Translations under genes and position numbers: made by a program
Assembly: GCF_028728205.1 (NCBI RefSeq)
Contig: NZ_JAQYUU010000001.1
Location: forward strand, 248,001 to 312,000
Origin: Clostridium sp. 'White wine YQ'
GTDB lineage: Bacteria; Bacillota; Clostridia; Clostridiales; Clostridiaceae
Direction of reading: 5' to 3'
Length of the DNA: 64,000 nt
Shown here: piece after piece, positions 26,804-35,505 of the stretch
Layout of the letters: every line of letters starts with the position of its first letter
Position numbering within the stretch: position 1 is the first letter of the stretch
Notes under the pieces: generated by a model
The model's database searches: none
What the model was told of the DNA's origin: nothing
What the model saw: only the letters and a program-made list of their open reading frames with translations

Positions 26804-26832
26804 TTGATTGAGGCCAAAATATTGTATATAAT
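26804..26832 (+). promoter_or_regulatory. Promoter of the Mrr-like gene
   Basis: TTGATT (26804-26809), 17-base spacer, TATAAT (26827-26832), divergent from the rubrerythrin promoter. Confidence 0.65.
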
Positions 26833-26890
26833 TATCTCTGGAAAGAAATATAATGACGGTGTTATATAATTAAACTAGAAGGTGTTACTA

Positions 26891-27538
26891 ATGAAAAGAA
26901 GATTAAATAAAATACAAAAGATGCGAAGATTTATTATATTTTTATACTTAATAATTTTTATATATTTTTATATATACAAAAAACAGAAAGTGTTACCTAT
27001 AGTTGCGTTAATTCTAATTATTCTATTTTATGTTAATTTCAAAAATAGAAGAATTGAGAAACTAAGAAATGCTACTTTTAATGAAATTGATATTATGTCT
27101 GGGGAAGAATTTGAAGAGTATCTTCAAGTGAAATTTAAGGATTTAGGTTACAAATGTAAATTAACCCCTAGAACTGCTGATTATGGTGCAGATCTTATAC
27201 TGAAAAATTTTAAGGGGAAAAAGGTTGTTCAGGCTAAACGTTGGAAAAGTATAGTTGGAGTAGAAGCAATTCAGCAAGTTGTGGCATCAATGAGATATTA
27301 TAAAGCTACAGAAGCTATGGTGGTTACTAATAGTTACTATAGTGAAAATGCAAAAAAACTAGCCAAGGTGAATAATGTATTACTTTGGGATAGAAGAGAT
27401 ATAGATAAGTTAATTAAAGAAAAATATGAGGGTGAATGTCCAAGTTGCGGAGGAAAACTAGTATTAAGAAAGGGACCATATGGAGAATTTTTAGGTTGTT
27501 CCAATTACCCCAAATGTACATATAAAGAAAAAATATAA
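26891..27538 (+). CDS. Membrane-anchored Mrr-type nuclease with C-terminal zinc finger
   Basis: The 215-residue protein has two hydrophobic helices in the first 55 residues, then a restriction-endonuclease-like Mrr_cat domain. Its catalytic-type residues are in ADYGADLIL and VVQAKRW, matching the D-...-QxK pattern. It ends with a topoisomerase-type C4 zinc finger (CPSCGGKLVLRKGPYGEFLGC...C). This architecture occurs in many Firmicutes and is annotated as a restriction endonuclease, yet its target is unknown. The start ATG 26891 follows AAGGTG; an in-frame GTG lies inside that RBS. Confidence 0.85.
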   Translation: MKRRLNKIQKMRRFIIFLYLIIFIYFYIYKKQKVLPIVALILIILFYVNFKNRRIEKLRNATFNEIDIMSGEEFEEYLQVKFKDLGYKCKLTPRTADYGADLILKNFKGKKVVQAKRWKSIVGVEAIQQVVASMRYYKATEAMVVTNSYYSENAKKLAKVNNVLLWDRRDIDKLIKEKYEGECPSCGGKLVLRKGPYGEFLGCSNYPKCTYKEKI

Positions 27539-27554
27539 ATTAGGAGTGAATGAT

Positions 27555-27731
27555 ATGGAAATAAGAGTATATATAGTAGGGAAAAAAGAACCAATAACTT
27601 ATACAGGAGATAGAATTGATGTATTAGACTTAGAACTAAACGGAGTTCAATATAAACAGATAAGATATTTTAGAAATGGTTTTAGTAAAAGTGAATTATT
27701 AAAAAAAGATTTAGTGAAAATTATTAAATAG
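27555..27731 (+). CDS. Hypothetical protein (58 aa)
   Basis: The ATG at 27555 follows TAGGAG and gives a 58-residue beta-rich, Lys/Tyr-rich protein beginning MEIRVYIVGKKEPITY. It has no membrane segment or known domain. It lies 16 bases after the Mrr-like gene in the same direction and is probably co-transcribed with it. I do not recognise its family. The 178-base gap that follows, up to the large operon at 27910, shows no convincing terminator or promoter. Confidence 0.65.
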   Translation: MEIRVYIVGKKEPITYTGDRIDVLDLELNGVQYKQIRYFRNGFSKSELLKKDLVKIIK

Positions 27732-27909
27732 TTATAAATATATAATTTAAACAGGTGGATATGTAAAAGTGTAAAAGAAAAATAGTATATAGATTTTGAG
27801 AACCATTAAAAATTCGTACTTATTGTAAGAAAATTTTAATAAATTCCTTCGTTAAATGTAGAAATAAATGTTTACAATAATATTACAGGAAGTTTTATGA
27901 GGTGAGAGG

Positions 27910-30270
27910 ATGAAGAAAAAAATTTCTATATTAATGCTTTTTCTGTTTATATTAACGGTAATAATACCTTCAAGTTTGGTAAAGGCGGAGGAAAGTAGTG
28001 TAAAAATAAAAGCTGACTTTGGGGTTCAAGGAGTATATAAATCCTACAGAGAAATGCCAATAAACATAGAAGTTGAGAGCGAGACAAAAGACATACAAGG
28101 AGAGATACAGGTAACATATCCACTTCAAGATCAGAGGGGAGTAACTATTTCTCAAGAGATATCCTTAGCTAAAGGGGATAAAAAGAACATTGTATTAAGT
28201 ATTCCAGTTGGAGAATCATTAAATAAGATAGTAGTTTCAATTTATAACAAAGGGAAAAAAGAATATGAAGAGGAATTGAAAGTTGGAAATAGTAAAAGAC
28301 TTTCTCCAAACAAGCTTTTAGTTGGAACCTTAACAGAAGATCCAAATAGCTTAAGTTATATAGAGTCATTAAATATAAATATAAAAAATGTAAAAGGGTT
28401 AAGTTCAGATACAACATTGGTTAATATACCTGAGGGCTTTTTAAAAGAAAATTCAAAAGTTCTAGATGTATTTGATGTAATAGTAATAGATAATTATGAT
28501 ACATCAAAATTATCTAAGGGTCAGATAGATACCCTTAGGAAATGGGTTGAAGGTGGAAGAGAACTTGTTATTGGTACTGGTGTTTATGGAAAGAAAACGC
28601 TTGGTATGTTCAAAGATGATTATATAAAGATAAATAGTCAAGAATTAAAAAAGGTTGGGGAATATCAAGTAATGCCATTAACAATTGAGACATCTAAAAA
28701 TATACTTGATGAGTCAGGATATTTTCAAAAGATACAAAAGGGTAATGGTAATATAATCTTTAGTTCATACAGTTTAGGTTCTGAGCCATTTAATAAATTA
28801 ATTGGCAAAGATTCAATTAAGAATATAATTGATGATGTTATCCCAGCAAAGCTTTTAGAGCCAAATAGCTCAATGAGTGGAATGGATTATAGAATTCAAA
28901 ACATGGTTGGAAATGTATTAGGATTAAAGCTGCCAAATACAAAGATTCTACTATTAATTCTTTTACTATATGCTTTAATAATTGGACCAGTAGGTTATTT
29001 CATATTTAAAAAGCTTAAAAAAAGTAGTTTGTTGTGGATAGGAATACCAATAGCAGCAGTTATATTTACTGTTATTATTTCTATAGTAGGTGGAACAACT
29101 AGACTAAAAAATCCTATTATGAATATCAAAAACTTCATATTAGTGGACGATCAAGGCAAGGGAAATGTTAATTCACTAGTTGGTGTCATTTTTCCTTATA
29201 AAAGTGATCTTGAAATTCAAGAGCCTGAATCATCAAAGTTAGAAACTATTATGGATAGTTTAAATTATAATAATAGAAGAAGTGGAGATTTTACTAAAAA
29301 TGTTGTCCAAAAGATAAACTATGTTGATGGAAAAAGAATTTATGAAAATAAAGATATGTCACCATTTTCTCCAGCATATTTTTCTCTAAGCGGTGGAGAA
29401 AAAACTATTGGAAAGTTAAATGGTAATCTAAATTATAACGGGGGAAAAATTCAAGGGAACCTTATAAATAATTTACAATATGATTTAAACAATTCATATT
29501 TAATAACATCTTCAGGAATATATGAATTAGGTGGTATAACTAAAGGTAAATCAATGAATATCACCGATACAATGAAAAAATACAGAAATATTAATGATTT
29601 TATAAGTAATTCTGTAGCAAATTCAGCACCTATGACTGAGGCTGAAATGCAGGAGCAAACTAGAAAAAGAATTGAATTTTCAGATATTGAATATTTCCTA
29701 AATAGTTATTTAGGTATTTTTACAGGCAATTCAGTTCTAAATAAAAATTATATTATTGGATATATAGATGATAATTTTGCAGAAAATTTATCTATTAACA
29801 ATAGGAAAGTAGATAAAAAAGAAAAGACATTAGTTGCTTTTCCAGTAGACTTAAGTTATGAGCACAATGGAATTGTTGAATATCCATTTGGATTGATAAC
29901 TCCAGAGTTAGATGTAAAGAGTCAAGTAAATGGAGTTGATTTAGTTAACGGAGAAATATATGAAGCAGGTGAATTAGAATTAGAATATACAATCGAAGGA
30001 ATGGCTAGTATGGATAAGATTTACTTCATAGAGGATCTTGCTAATAGCCGAAATGGATTAAAGTATTCAGATATAGGAAAATTTGAAATATATAATTATA
30101 AAACTTCAAAGTATGATGAATATAAGTTGAGTTCTGATAAAAAAGAATTTTCACCAGAGATGTATAGCTCAAAGAATAAAGTTAAAATTAGAGTTACGGC
30201 AGATAATACTGAAAATGGAAAAATGCCAACAGCAATTCCTCAAATAGCAGTAACGGGGAGGGCTAAATAA
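27910..30270 (+). CDS. Large exported membrane protein, first gene of the ABC/MoxR/VWA operon
   Basis: This 786-residue protein has a signal peptide cleaved near VKA-EE, then a beta-rich extracellular region. A DVFDVIVIDNYDTSKLSKGQ...LRKWVEGGRELVIGTG segment resembles the glutamine-amidotransferase-like domain seen in GldG/DUF4350-type auxiliary proteins. Two membrane helices lie near residues 345-395, followed by a second large domain. It overlaps the ABC ATPase by one base (TAATG). It may be an extracytoplasmic partner of the transporter. No function can be assigned from sequence. Confidence 0.75.
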   Translation: MKKKISILMLFLFILTVIIPSSLVKAEESSVKIKADFGVQGVYKSYREMPINIEVESETKDIQGEIQVTYPLQDQRGVTISQEISLAKGDKKNIVLSIPVGESLNKIVVSIYNKGKKEYEEELKVGNSKRLSPNKLLVGTLTEDPNSLSYIESLNINIKNVKGLSSDTTLVNIPEGFLKENSKVLDVFDVIVIDNYDTSKLSKGQIDTLRKWVEGGRELVIGTGVYGKKTLGMFKDDYIKINSQELKKVGEYQVMPLTIETSKNILDESGYFQKIQKGNGNIIFSSYSLGSEPFNKLIGKDSIKNIIDDVIPAKLLEPNSSMSGMDYRIQNMVGNVLGLKLPNTKILLLILLLYALIIGPVGYFIFKKLKKSSLLWIGIPIAAVIFTVIISIVGGTTRLKNPIMNIKNFILVDDQGKGNVNSLVGVIFPYKSDLEIQEPESSKLETIMDSLNYNNRRSGDFTKNVVQKINYVDGKRIYENKDMSPFSPAYFSLSGGEKTIGKLNGNLNYNGGKIQGNLINNLQYDLNNSYLITSSGIYELGGITKGKSMNITDTMKKYRNINDFISNSVANSAPMTEAEMQEQTRKRIEFSDIEYFLNSYLGIFTGNSVLNKNYIIGYIDDNFAENLSINNRKVDKKEKTLVAFPVDLSYEHNGIVEYPFGLITPELDVKSQVNGVDLVNGEIYEAGELELEYTIEGMASMDKIYFIEDLANSRNGLKYSDIGKFEIYNYKTSKYDEYKLSSDKKEFSPEMYSSKNKVKIRVTADNTENGKMPTAIPQIAVTGRAK

Positions 30271-31214
30271 TGTTAGTAATTAAAAACTTAGAAAAGTCTT
30301 ATGGAAGATTTAAAGCTCTAAACGGACTAAATTTAGAAATTAAAAAAGGTGAAATATTCGGATTTGTTGGGCCAAATGGGGCAGGAAAGACTACAAGTAT
30401 GAAGATTATATCAGGGCTATTATCTCCTGATTCAGGTGAAGTGTATATTGAAGGCATAGATGCTATTAAAGATAACAAGGTGCTTAAAGAAAAGATTGGG
30501 TATATGCCAGACTTCTTTGGGGTATATGATAATCTTACAGCACTAGAATATCTAGAGTTTTATGCATCTATATATGGAATACTTGGTGAAGAGGGAAGAA
30601 AACTTTCATTAGAACTATTAGAATTAGTGAATTTAGCAGATAAAAGAGATTCAAATGTAAATGGATTATCAAGAGGAATGAAGCAAAGATTATGCTTGGC
30701 AAGATGTTTGGTACACAATCCAGAATTATTGATTTTAGATGAACCTGCATCTGGAATGGATCCAAGAGCAAGATTTGAAATGAAAAATATTCTAAAGAAT
30801 CTCAAGGACATGGGAAAGACAATATTGATATCTTCTCACATATTACCTGAACTTGCAGAGATATGTACAAATCTCGGCATTATTGAAAAGGGCAAATTAA
30901 TAGTTCAAGGTACTGTTGAAGAAATAATGATAAAAATGAATCACTCTAGGCCAATTAAATTGAAGGTATTAAGTAAGGTAGAAGAAGCTATTAGTATTTT
31001 AGCTGAACTGCCTAATATAGATAAACCTATTCAAAATGAAAATGAAATTCTCTTTGGATTTAAGGGAAAAGAAAAAGAAGTACATGAAATACTAAAGCAA
31101 TTAATTGACAGAGATATTGATGTTATATCTTTTACTCAAGAGAATGGAAGTTTAGAAGATGTATTTATGAGAATAACAGAAATGAGTAATGGAGGGGATT
31201 TTAATGAAAATTAA
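30270..31214 (+). CDS. ABC transporter ATP-binding protein
   Basis: This 314-residue ATPase has Walker A GPNGAGKTT (about residue 34), the signature LSRGMKQRL, Walker B LLILDEPASGMDP and the switch His in SSHIL. It has an extra ~100-residue C-terminal domain as in the GldA/NatA-type export subfamily. It probably energises the ABC-2 permease encoded next, which overlaps it by 11 bases. Together with the exported protein upstream it recalls Gld-type transporters. The substrate is unknown. Confidence 0.9.
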   Translation: MLVIKNLEKSYGRFKALNGLNLEIKKGEIFGFVGPNGAGKTTSMKIISGLLSPDSGEVYIEGIDAIKDNKVLKEKIGYMPDFFGVYDNLTALEYLEFYASIYGILGEEGRKLSLELLELVNLADKRDSNVNGLSRGMKQRLCLARCLVHNPELLILDEPASGMDPRARFEMKNILKNLKDMGKTILISSHILPELAEICTNLGIIEKGKLIVQGTVEEIMIKMNHSRPIKLKVLSKVEEAISILAELPNIDKPIQNENEILFGFKGKEKEVHEILKQLIDRDIDVISFTQENGSLEDVFMRITEMSNGGDFNEN

Positions 31215-32061
31215 TCCTGTATGGAGAAAAGAATTAGTAGTAACTATGAGAAGTATTAGATTTCCTCTTACTCTTGCAATATCTTTAGGGATAATAAGTG
31301 CATTGCTTATATTAGTTTTTGATGGAATACTCACCCAAATAAAGTTTTATGGAAACTTAACAAGTTTAGTAGGGCTATATTTTATTACAACATTAATAGA
31401 GTTCGTGATAATTGGGCTTATTGCACCAACTCTTACTGCACCTGCGATATGTGGAGAGAAGGAAAGAGGAACCTTGGACATTTTATTATCAACAAAGATG
31501 TCACCGCGTTCAATAATATTAGGAAAGCTATGGGCATCCTTAAGCAAGGTTATTTTACTTATTGTAGCATCTACTCCTATATTTGCAATAACTTTATCTT
31601 TAGGTGGTGTAAGTATAACTAATATTTTTGAAATGATACTTTTATATATTGCTACTGCAATTTTTTGTGGTAGTGTTGGATTGTTTTTCTCATCATTTTG
31701 TAAAAGTACAAAAGGTTCAATAGCATCTACTTATGTATTTTTAATAGCAATTGCTTTTGGGACTATAATAGTAACATTAATATACTATAGCTTTTTAGTA
31801 AATAAATATGCTTTGTTAGGTAAAAACTTAGATCCTGTAATACCAGCGTGGCTATATTTAAATCCAGGACTTGGATACGGATCAATTATATACAATCAAT
31901 TAGGTGCAAGTGCAAATTCTATATTGCCATTTGGACAGATTGCTGGAATAGAAAAAGCATGGATTATAAATTTAATCCTAGAAGGTGTAATGACAGTAGG
32001 AATGTTATTTGCAGCAACATATATGTTAAATCCTTTGAGAAAAAGGGGAATTAAAAAATAA
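31204..32061 (+). CDS. ABC-2 type transporter permease
   Basis: This 285-residue protein has about six membrane helices and the ABC-2 permease motif CGEKERGTLDILLSTKMSPRSIILGKL after the second helix. The ATG at 31204 is chosen because GGAGGGG (31190s) precedes it; it overlaps the ATPase gene. It partners the ATPase in an exporter, or in a membrane-remodelling complex of the Gld type. Its TAA shares a base with the next ATG. Confidence 0.88.
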   Translation: MKINPVWRKELVVTMRSIRFPLTLAISLGIISALLILVFDGILTQIKFYGNLTSLVGLYFITTLIEFVIIGLIAPTLTAPAICGEKERGTLDILLSTKMSPRSIILGKLWASLSKVILLIVASTPIFAITLSLGGVSITNIFEMILLYIATAIFCGSVGLFFSSFCKSTKGSIASTYVFLIAIAFGTIIVTLIYYSFLVNKYALLGKNLDPVIPAWLYLNPGLGYGSIIYNQLGASANSILPFGQIAGIEKAWIINLILEGVMTVGMLFAATYMLNPLRKRGIKK

Positions 32062-33620
32062 TGGATAATAAAGAAAAACAAATTATATATTTTATAAAAA
32101 AGGCTGGAAGAAGAATTAAGATACAAATAGTATTAAATAAAGTCACTAAAGGATTATTAGTAGCATTAGTATTAAGTACTTTATTATGTTTAATATCTCT
32201 TTTCGTACCCTTTTATGAAAGTGTTTTTCTTAGCTTATTTTTCATATCAGCGAGTTTAATAGGAGGGCTAATAATAGCCCTTTTTTATTTTCCGAGTATC
32301 AAAGAGCAAGGGATAATACTTGATTCTATAGGACTAGAAGAGAGAGCATCTACAGCTCTTGAATTGATTGGAAGAGATGAAGATTATGCAATTATTCAAA
32401 GAGAAGATGCATTAGAGTGTTTAAAAAAGATTGATATTAAAAAAGGACTGCCATTAAGAGTTAATAAAAAATTATTACTAAGCATAGGAGTGTTTTTAAT
32501 ATTATTTATTACATTTATATTAGTGCCAACTCCAGCAAAGGGAGTTGCAAAGGATGCTCACGAGCTTGAAAAAAAGAAAAGTGAAGTAAGTAAAGTTCTG
32601 CAGGAAGAAAAGAAAAAGATAGAAGATAATAAAGAATTAAGTAAAGAGGATAAGAAAAAATTAAGCGAGATAATTGAAAAGAGTAAACTCGAAATTAATA
32701 AAGCAAATAATGAAAGTGAGCTTAAAAAGACATTAGAAAGAATTGATAAGAAATTAGAGCAGTTAGAAAAAGAAAAAGATAATAATAAAATTAAAAATCC
32801 CCTTGAAGAATTAAGAAATAGGCTGAATCCAAAGGCAGCAGAGGAGAGAAGTGTTAATAATAAAAAAGATATAGAAGCAATAAAGGATAAGTTAAATAGT
32901 AGTGAAAAAACAAAGGATTTAGCCAAAGCTATTGAGAATAGCAATGATCAGGAAGTTAGCAAAGCATTAAATAATCTTAGTAATTCCCTTAAATCAATGG
33001 GAGATTTAGAAAAAGGTGAAGTCTCCAAGGCATTAGGTGATGCTGCTAATTCGGTATCTGACGAGGATTTGAAAAATCTATTAAATAAAGCATCAGAAGA
33101 GGCAATGGCAGGAGAGATATCTTCAACTACCAAAGATCAACTAAATGATGCATTGAAAGAAGCAAAAGAAGGTGCATCCGTATCAAATTCTCAAGGAAAT
33201 TCTAATGGAGAATCATCATCCCAAGGTGAAAATGGAAATGGAAATAACTCGGGAAATAATTCTGGAAATGGCCAAGGAAGTGGGCAAGGTTCAGGGGGGG
33301 CTCAAGGTAATGGAAATGGAGTAGGATGGAATAATGGTAGTAAAAACGGGCAAGAGGTAGATGCTGCTAAAGGAGACGAGGTTTATATTCCAGACAGAAA
33401 TTCTGGTAATGATGAAAATTTAACTGGTCAGAAGAATAAAAGTGGCAATTCTCAAGTACAAAATTCTAGTGACGGAGTAAATGAAAGAGGAGAATCAGTT
33501 GATTTAGATAGTGTTATAGGAGATTATTCAAAAGATGCTATTGATGGTCTTGAAGGAAGTTCCATGCCAGACTATCTAAAAGATATTATAAAGGATTATT
33601 TTGAGGAACTAGGTAAATAG
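32061..33620 (+). CDS. Membrane protein with long coiled coil and Gly/Asn/Ser-rich region
   Basis: This 519-residue protein has two membrane helices in residues 30-75 and another near 135-155. A ~230-residue Lys/Glu-rich coiled coil follows, then a low-complexity stretch of Gly, Asn, Ser and Gln (about residues 375-440) and a short conserved-looking tail. No enzyme motif is seen. The ATG overlaps the stop of the permease (TAATG) and MoxR follows 11 bases later, so it is part of the same machine. Similar architecture occurs in DUF4175-like proteins beside MoxR/VWA genes, but I cannot place it firmly. Confidence 0.72.
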   Translation: MDNKEKQIIYFIKKAGRRIKIQIVLNKVTKGLLVALVLSTLLCLISLFVPFYESVFLSLFFISASLIGGLIIALFYFPSIKEQGIILDSIGLEERASTALELIGRDEDYAIIQREDALECLKKIDIKKGLPLRVNKKLLLSIGVFLILFITFILVPTPAKGVAKDAHELEKKKSEVSKVLQEEKKKIEDNKELSKEDKKKLSEIIEKSKLEINKANNESELKKTLERIDKKLEQLEKEKDNNKIKNPLEELRNRLNPKAAEERSVNNKKDIEAIKDKLNSSEKTKDLAKAIENSNDQEVSKALNNLSNSLKSMGDLEKGEVSKALGDAANSVSDEDLKNLLNKASEEAMAGEISSTTKDQLNDALKEAKEGASVSNSQGNSNGESSSQGENGNGNNSGNNSGNGQGSGQGSGGAQGNGNGVGWNNGSKNGQEVDAAKGDEVYIPDRNSGNDENLTGQKNKSGNSQVQNSSDGVNERGESVDLDSVIGDYSKDAIDGLEGSSMPDYLKDIIKDYFEELGK

Positions 33621-33631
33621 GAGGAGAGAGT

Positions 33632-34609
33632 ATGGAGAGGGACAAGATACAAGAGCTTCTAGAGAAAATACAAGAATGTAAAGAGGAAATATCTAAGGGG
33701 ATAATAGGTCAAAAGGATATAGTAAATGGGGTTTTAATTGGGCTTTTTTCGGGTGGAAATGTGCTATTAGAAGGGGTTCCCGGGCTAGGAAAAACTCAAT
33801 TAGTTAAAACCCTTTCTAAAGTATTGAATCTTTCATTCTCAAGAATACAATTTACACCAGATTTAATGCCAGCTGATGTAGTTGGTACCAATATAATTAT
33901 AAATGAAGATGGAAAAAATCAGTTTGAATTTCAGAGGGGACCAGTATTCACAAACTTACTTTTAGCAGATGAAATTAATAGAGCTACCCCAAAAACTCAG
34001 TCGGCACTATTAGAGGCTATGCAGGAAAAAACCGTAACAGTAGCAAATGAAACTTATAAACTTCAAGAGCCTTTTATGGTGCTTGCAACACAAAATCCTA
34101 TTGAGATGGAAGGAACATATCCACTTCCAGAGGCACAATTAGATAGATTTCTTTTTAAACTTAAAGTTAATTTTCCTACATTAAAAGAGCTTATGGAAAT
34201 AATGGATATTACAGTTACTAATAGGGACATTAGGTTGAACGAGATACTCACATTAGAGGATATAATGGAAATAAAATCTATAGTAAAGGAAGTACCAATG
34301 GCTGAAGGGGTAAAAGAATATGCTCTAAAAATCATATTAGCCACGCATCCAGAATTAGATGAATCACCTGAATACGTTAAGAAGTATATTTCAGTAGGTT
34401 CAAGTCCAAGAGGAGCTCAAGGAGTTTTTATTGCAGCGAGGGTTTTAGCTTTTATGGATGGAAGATACAATGTAAGTTTTCAAGATATTAAAGATGTTGT
34501 TTATCCAATATTAAGGCACAGAATTATATTGAATTTTGAAGGTGTTTCAGAAGGAATTACTGCTGATATGGTTATAGACAAGATTATAGAAGAAATAAAG
34601 GTTATTTAA
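33632..34609 (+). CDS. MoxR family AAA+ ATPase
   Basis: This 325-residue ATPase has Walker A LLEGVPGLGKTQLVK, Walker B LLLADEINRATPKTQSALLEAMQE, sensor 1 LATQNPIEMEGTYPLPEAQLDRF and the C-terminal lid SVGSSPRGAQ. MoxR proteins act as chaperone-like remodelers, usually with DUF58 and VWA partners. Here those partners are the next three genes, in the same order as in Bat-type operons. The RBS GGAGGAG lies before the ATG. The client of the complex is unknown; the adjacent ABC exporter is a candidate. Confidence 0.94.
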   Translation: MERDKIQELLEKIQECKEEISKGIIGQKDIVNGVLIGLFSGGNVLLEGVPGLGKTQLVKTLSKVLNLSFSRIQFTPDLMPADVVGTNIIINEDGKNQFEFQRGPVFTNLLLADEINRATPKTQSALLEAMQEKTVTVANETYKLQEPFMVLATQNPIEMEGTYPLPEAQLDRFLFKLKVNFPTLKELMEIMDITVTNRDIRLNEILTLEDIMEIKSIVKEVPMAEGVKEYALKIILATHPELDESPEYVKKYISVGSSPRGAQGVFIAARVLAFMDGRYNVSFQDIKDVVYPILRHRIILNFEGVSEGITADMVIDKIIEEIKVI

Positions 34610-34610
34610 T

Positions 34611-35495
34611 ATGAGAGAAGACTTATTTAATGAAGAATTTTTTAAACAACTTCAAAATTTGAAGTTAATCTTAAATACACCTATAAGTTCAGGCTTCACT
34701 GGTGGGAGAAGATCTAGGGAAAAAGGAGTTAGCGTAGAGTTTTCAGACTATAGAGAATACTCTCCTGGTGATGATTTTAGAAGAGTTGATTGGAATGCTT
34801 ATGGAAGATTCAATAAACTTTATTTAAAACTATTTATGGAAGAAAGAGAAGCTATATTCAACATATTTATTGATACAAGTAAGTCAATGGATTATGGAGT
34901 ATTTAACAAAGCAGAACTTGCCCTAAGGTTATCAGGGGCATTGAGTTACATGATATTAAATTATAATGACAGAGTTAAAATACATGAGATCTCAGAGGAA
35001 GTTAAATATGGCAAAATAAATATTTCTGGGAAACTAGGTGTTAGTAAGATATTGTGTGCATTAAAGGGTATGGAGTTTAGAGGAAAATCATCACTCATTG
35101 AAAGTGTTAAAAGAGCAGATATTTTGGGTAGAGGAGTCAGCATATTAATATCTGATTTTTATAATATGGAAACTTTGAGGGATACTTTAGTTTATTTAAG
35201 ACATAAAAAACAGGAAGTTATACTAATTCAAATACTTTCGAAAGAAGAATTGGAACCATCTATAAGGGGAGATATAAAATTAAAAAATATAGAGGATATG
35301 CAGGAAAATTTAGATATAAGCATTTATGGTAAAGCTTTAAGTTTATATAAAGAAAAATTAAAAGATTTTAAAGAAGAAGTGCAAAGAATCTCTAAAAAAT
35401 ACGGAGTAAAGTATATATTTACATCTTCAGAAAATTCATTAGAAAAAATTATATTTAAAGAGCTTGCAATCAAAGGTGTAATTAACAGGGGATAG
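34611..35495 (+). CDS. DUF58 domain protein
   Basis: The 294-residue protein shows the DUF58 signature VEFSDYREYSPGDDFRRVDWNAYGR followed by a VWA-like fold (FNIFIDTSKSMDYG). It starts one base after the MoxR stop, so translation is coupled. DUF58 proteins are found with MoxR ATPases, apparently as adaptors or targets. No membrane helix is present, so it is predicted to be cytoplasmic or membrane-associated through partners. Confidence 0.92.
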   Translation: MREDLFNEEFFKQLQNLKLILNTPISSGFTGGRRSREKGVSVEFSDYREYSPGDDFRRVDWNAYGRFNKLYLKLFMEEREAIFNIFIDTSKSMDYGVFNKAELALRLSGALSYMILNYNDRVKIHEISEEVKYGKINISGKLGVSKILCALKGMEFRGKSSLIESVKRADILGRGVSILISDFYNMETLRDTLVYLRHKKQEVILIQILSKEELEPSIRGDIKLKNIEDMQENLDISIYGKALSLYKEKLKDFKEEVQRISKKYGVKYIFTSSENSLEKIIFKELAIKGVINRG

Positions 35496-35505
35496 GAGGG
35501 ATAAC

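Noticed and set aside
32558..32944. 128-codon Ser/Leu-rich open frame on the minus strand
   Set aside because: It mirrors the Lys/Glu-rich coiled coil of the gene on the plus strand and has no start signals.
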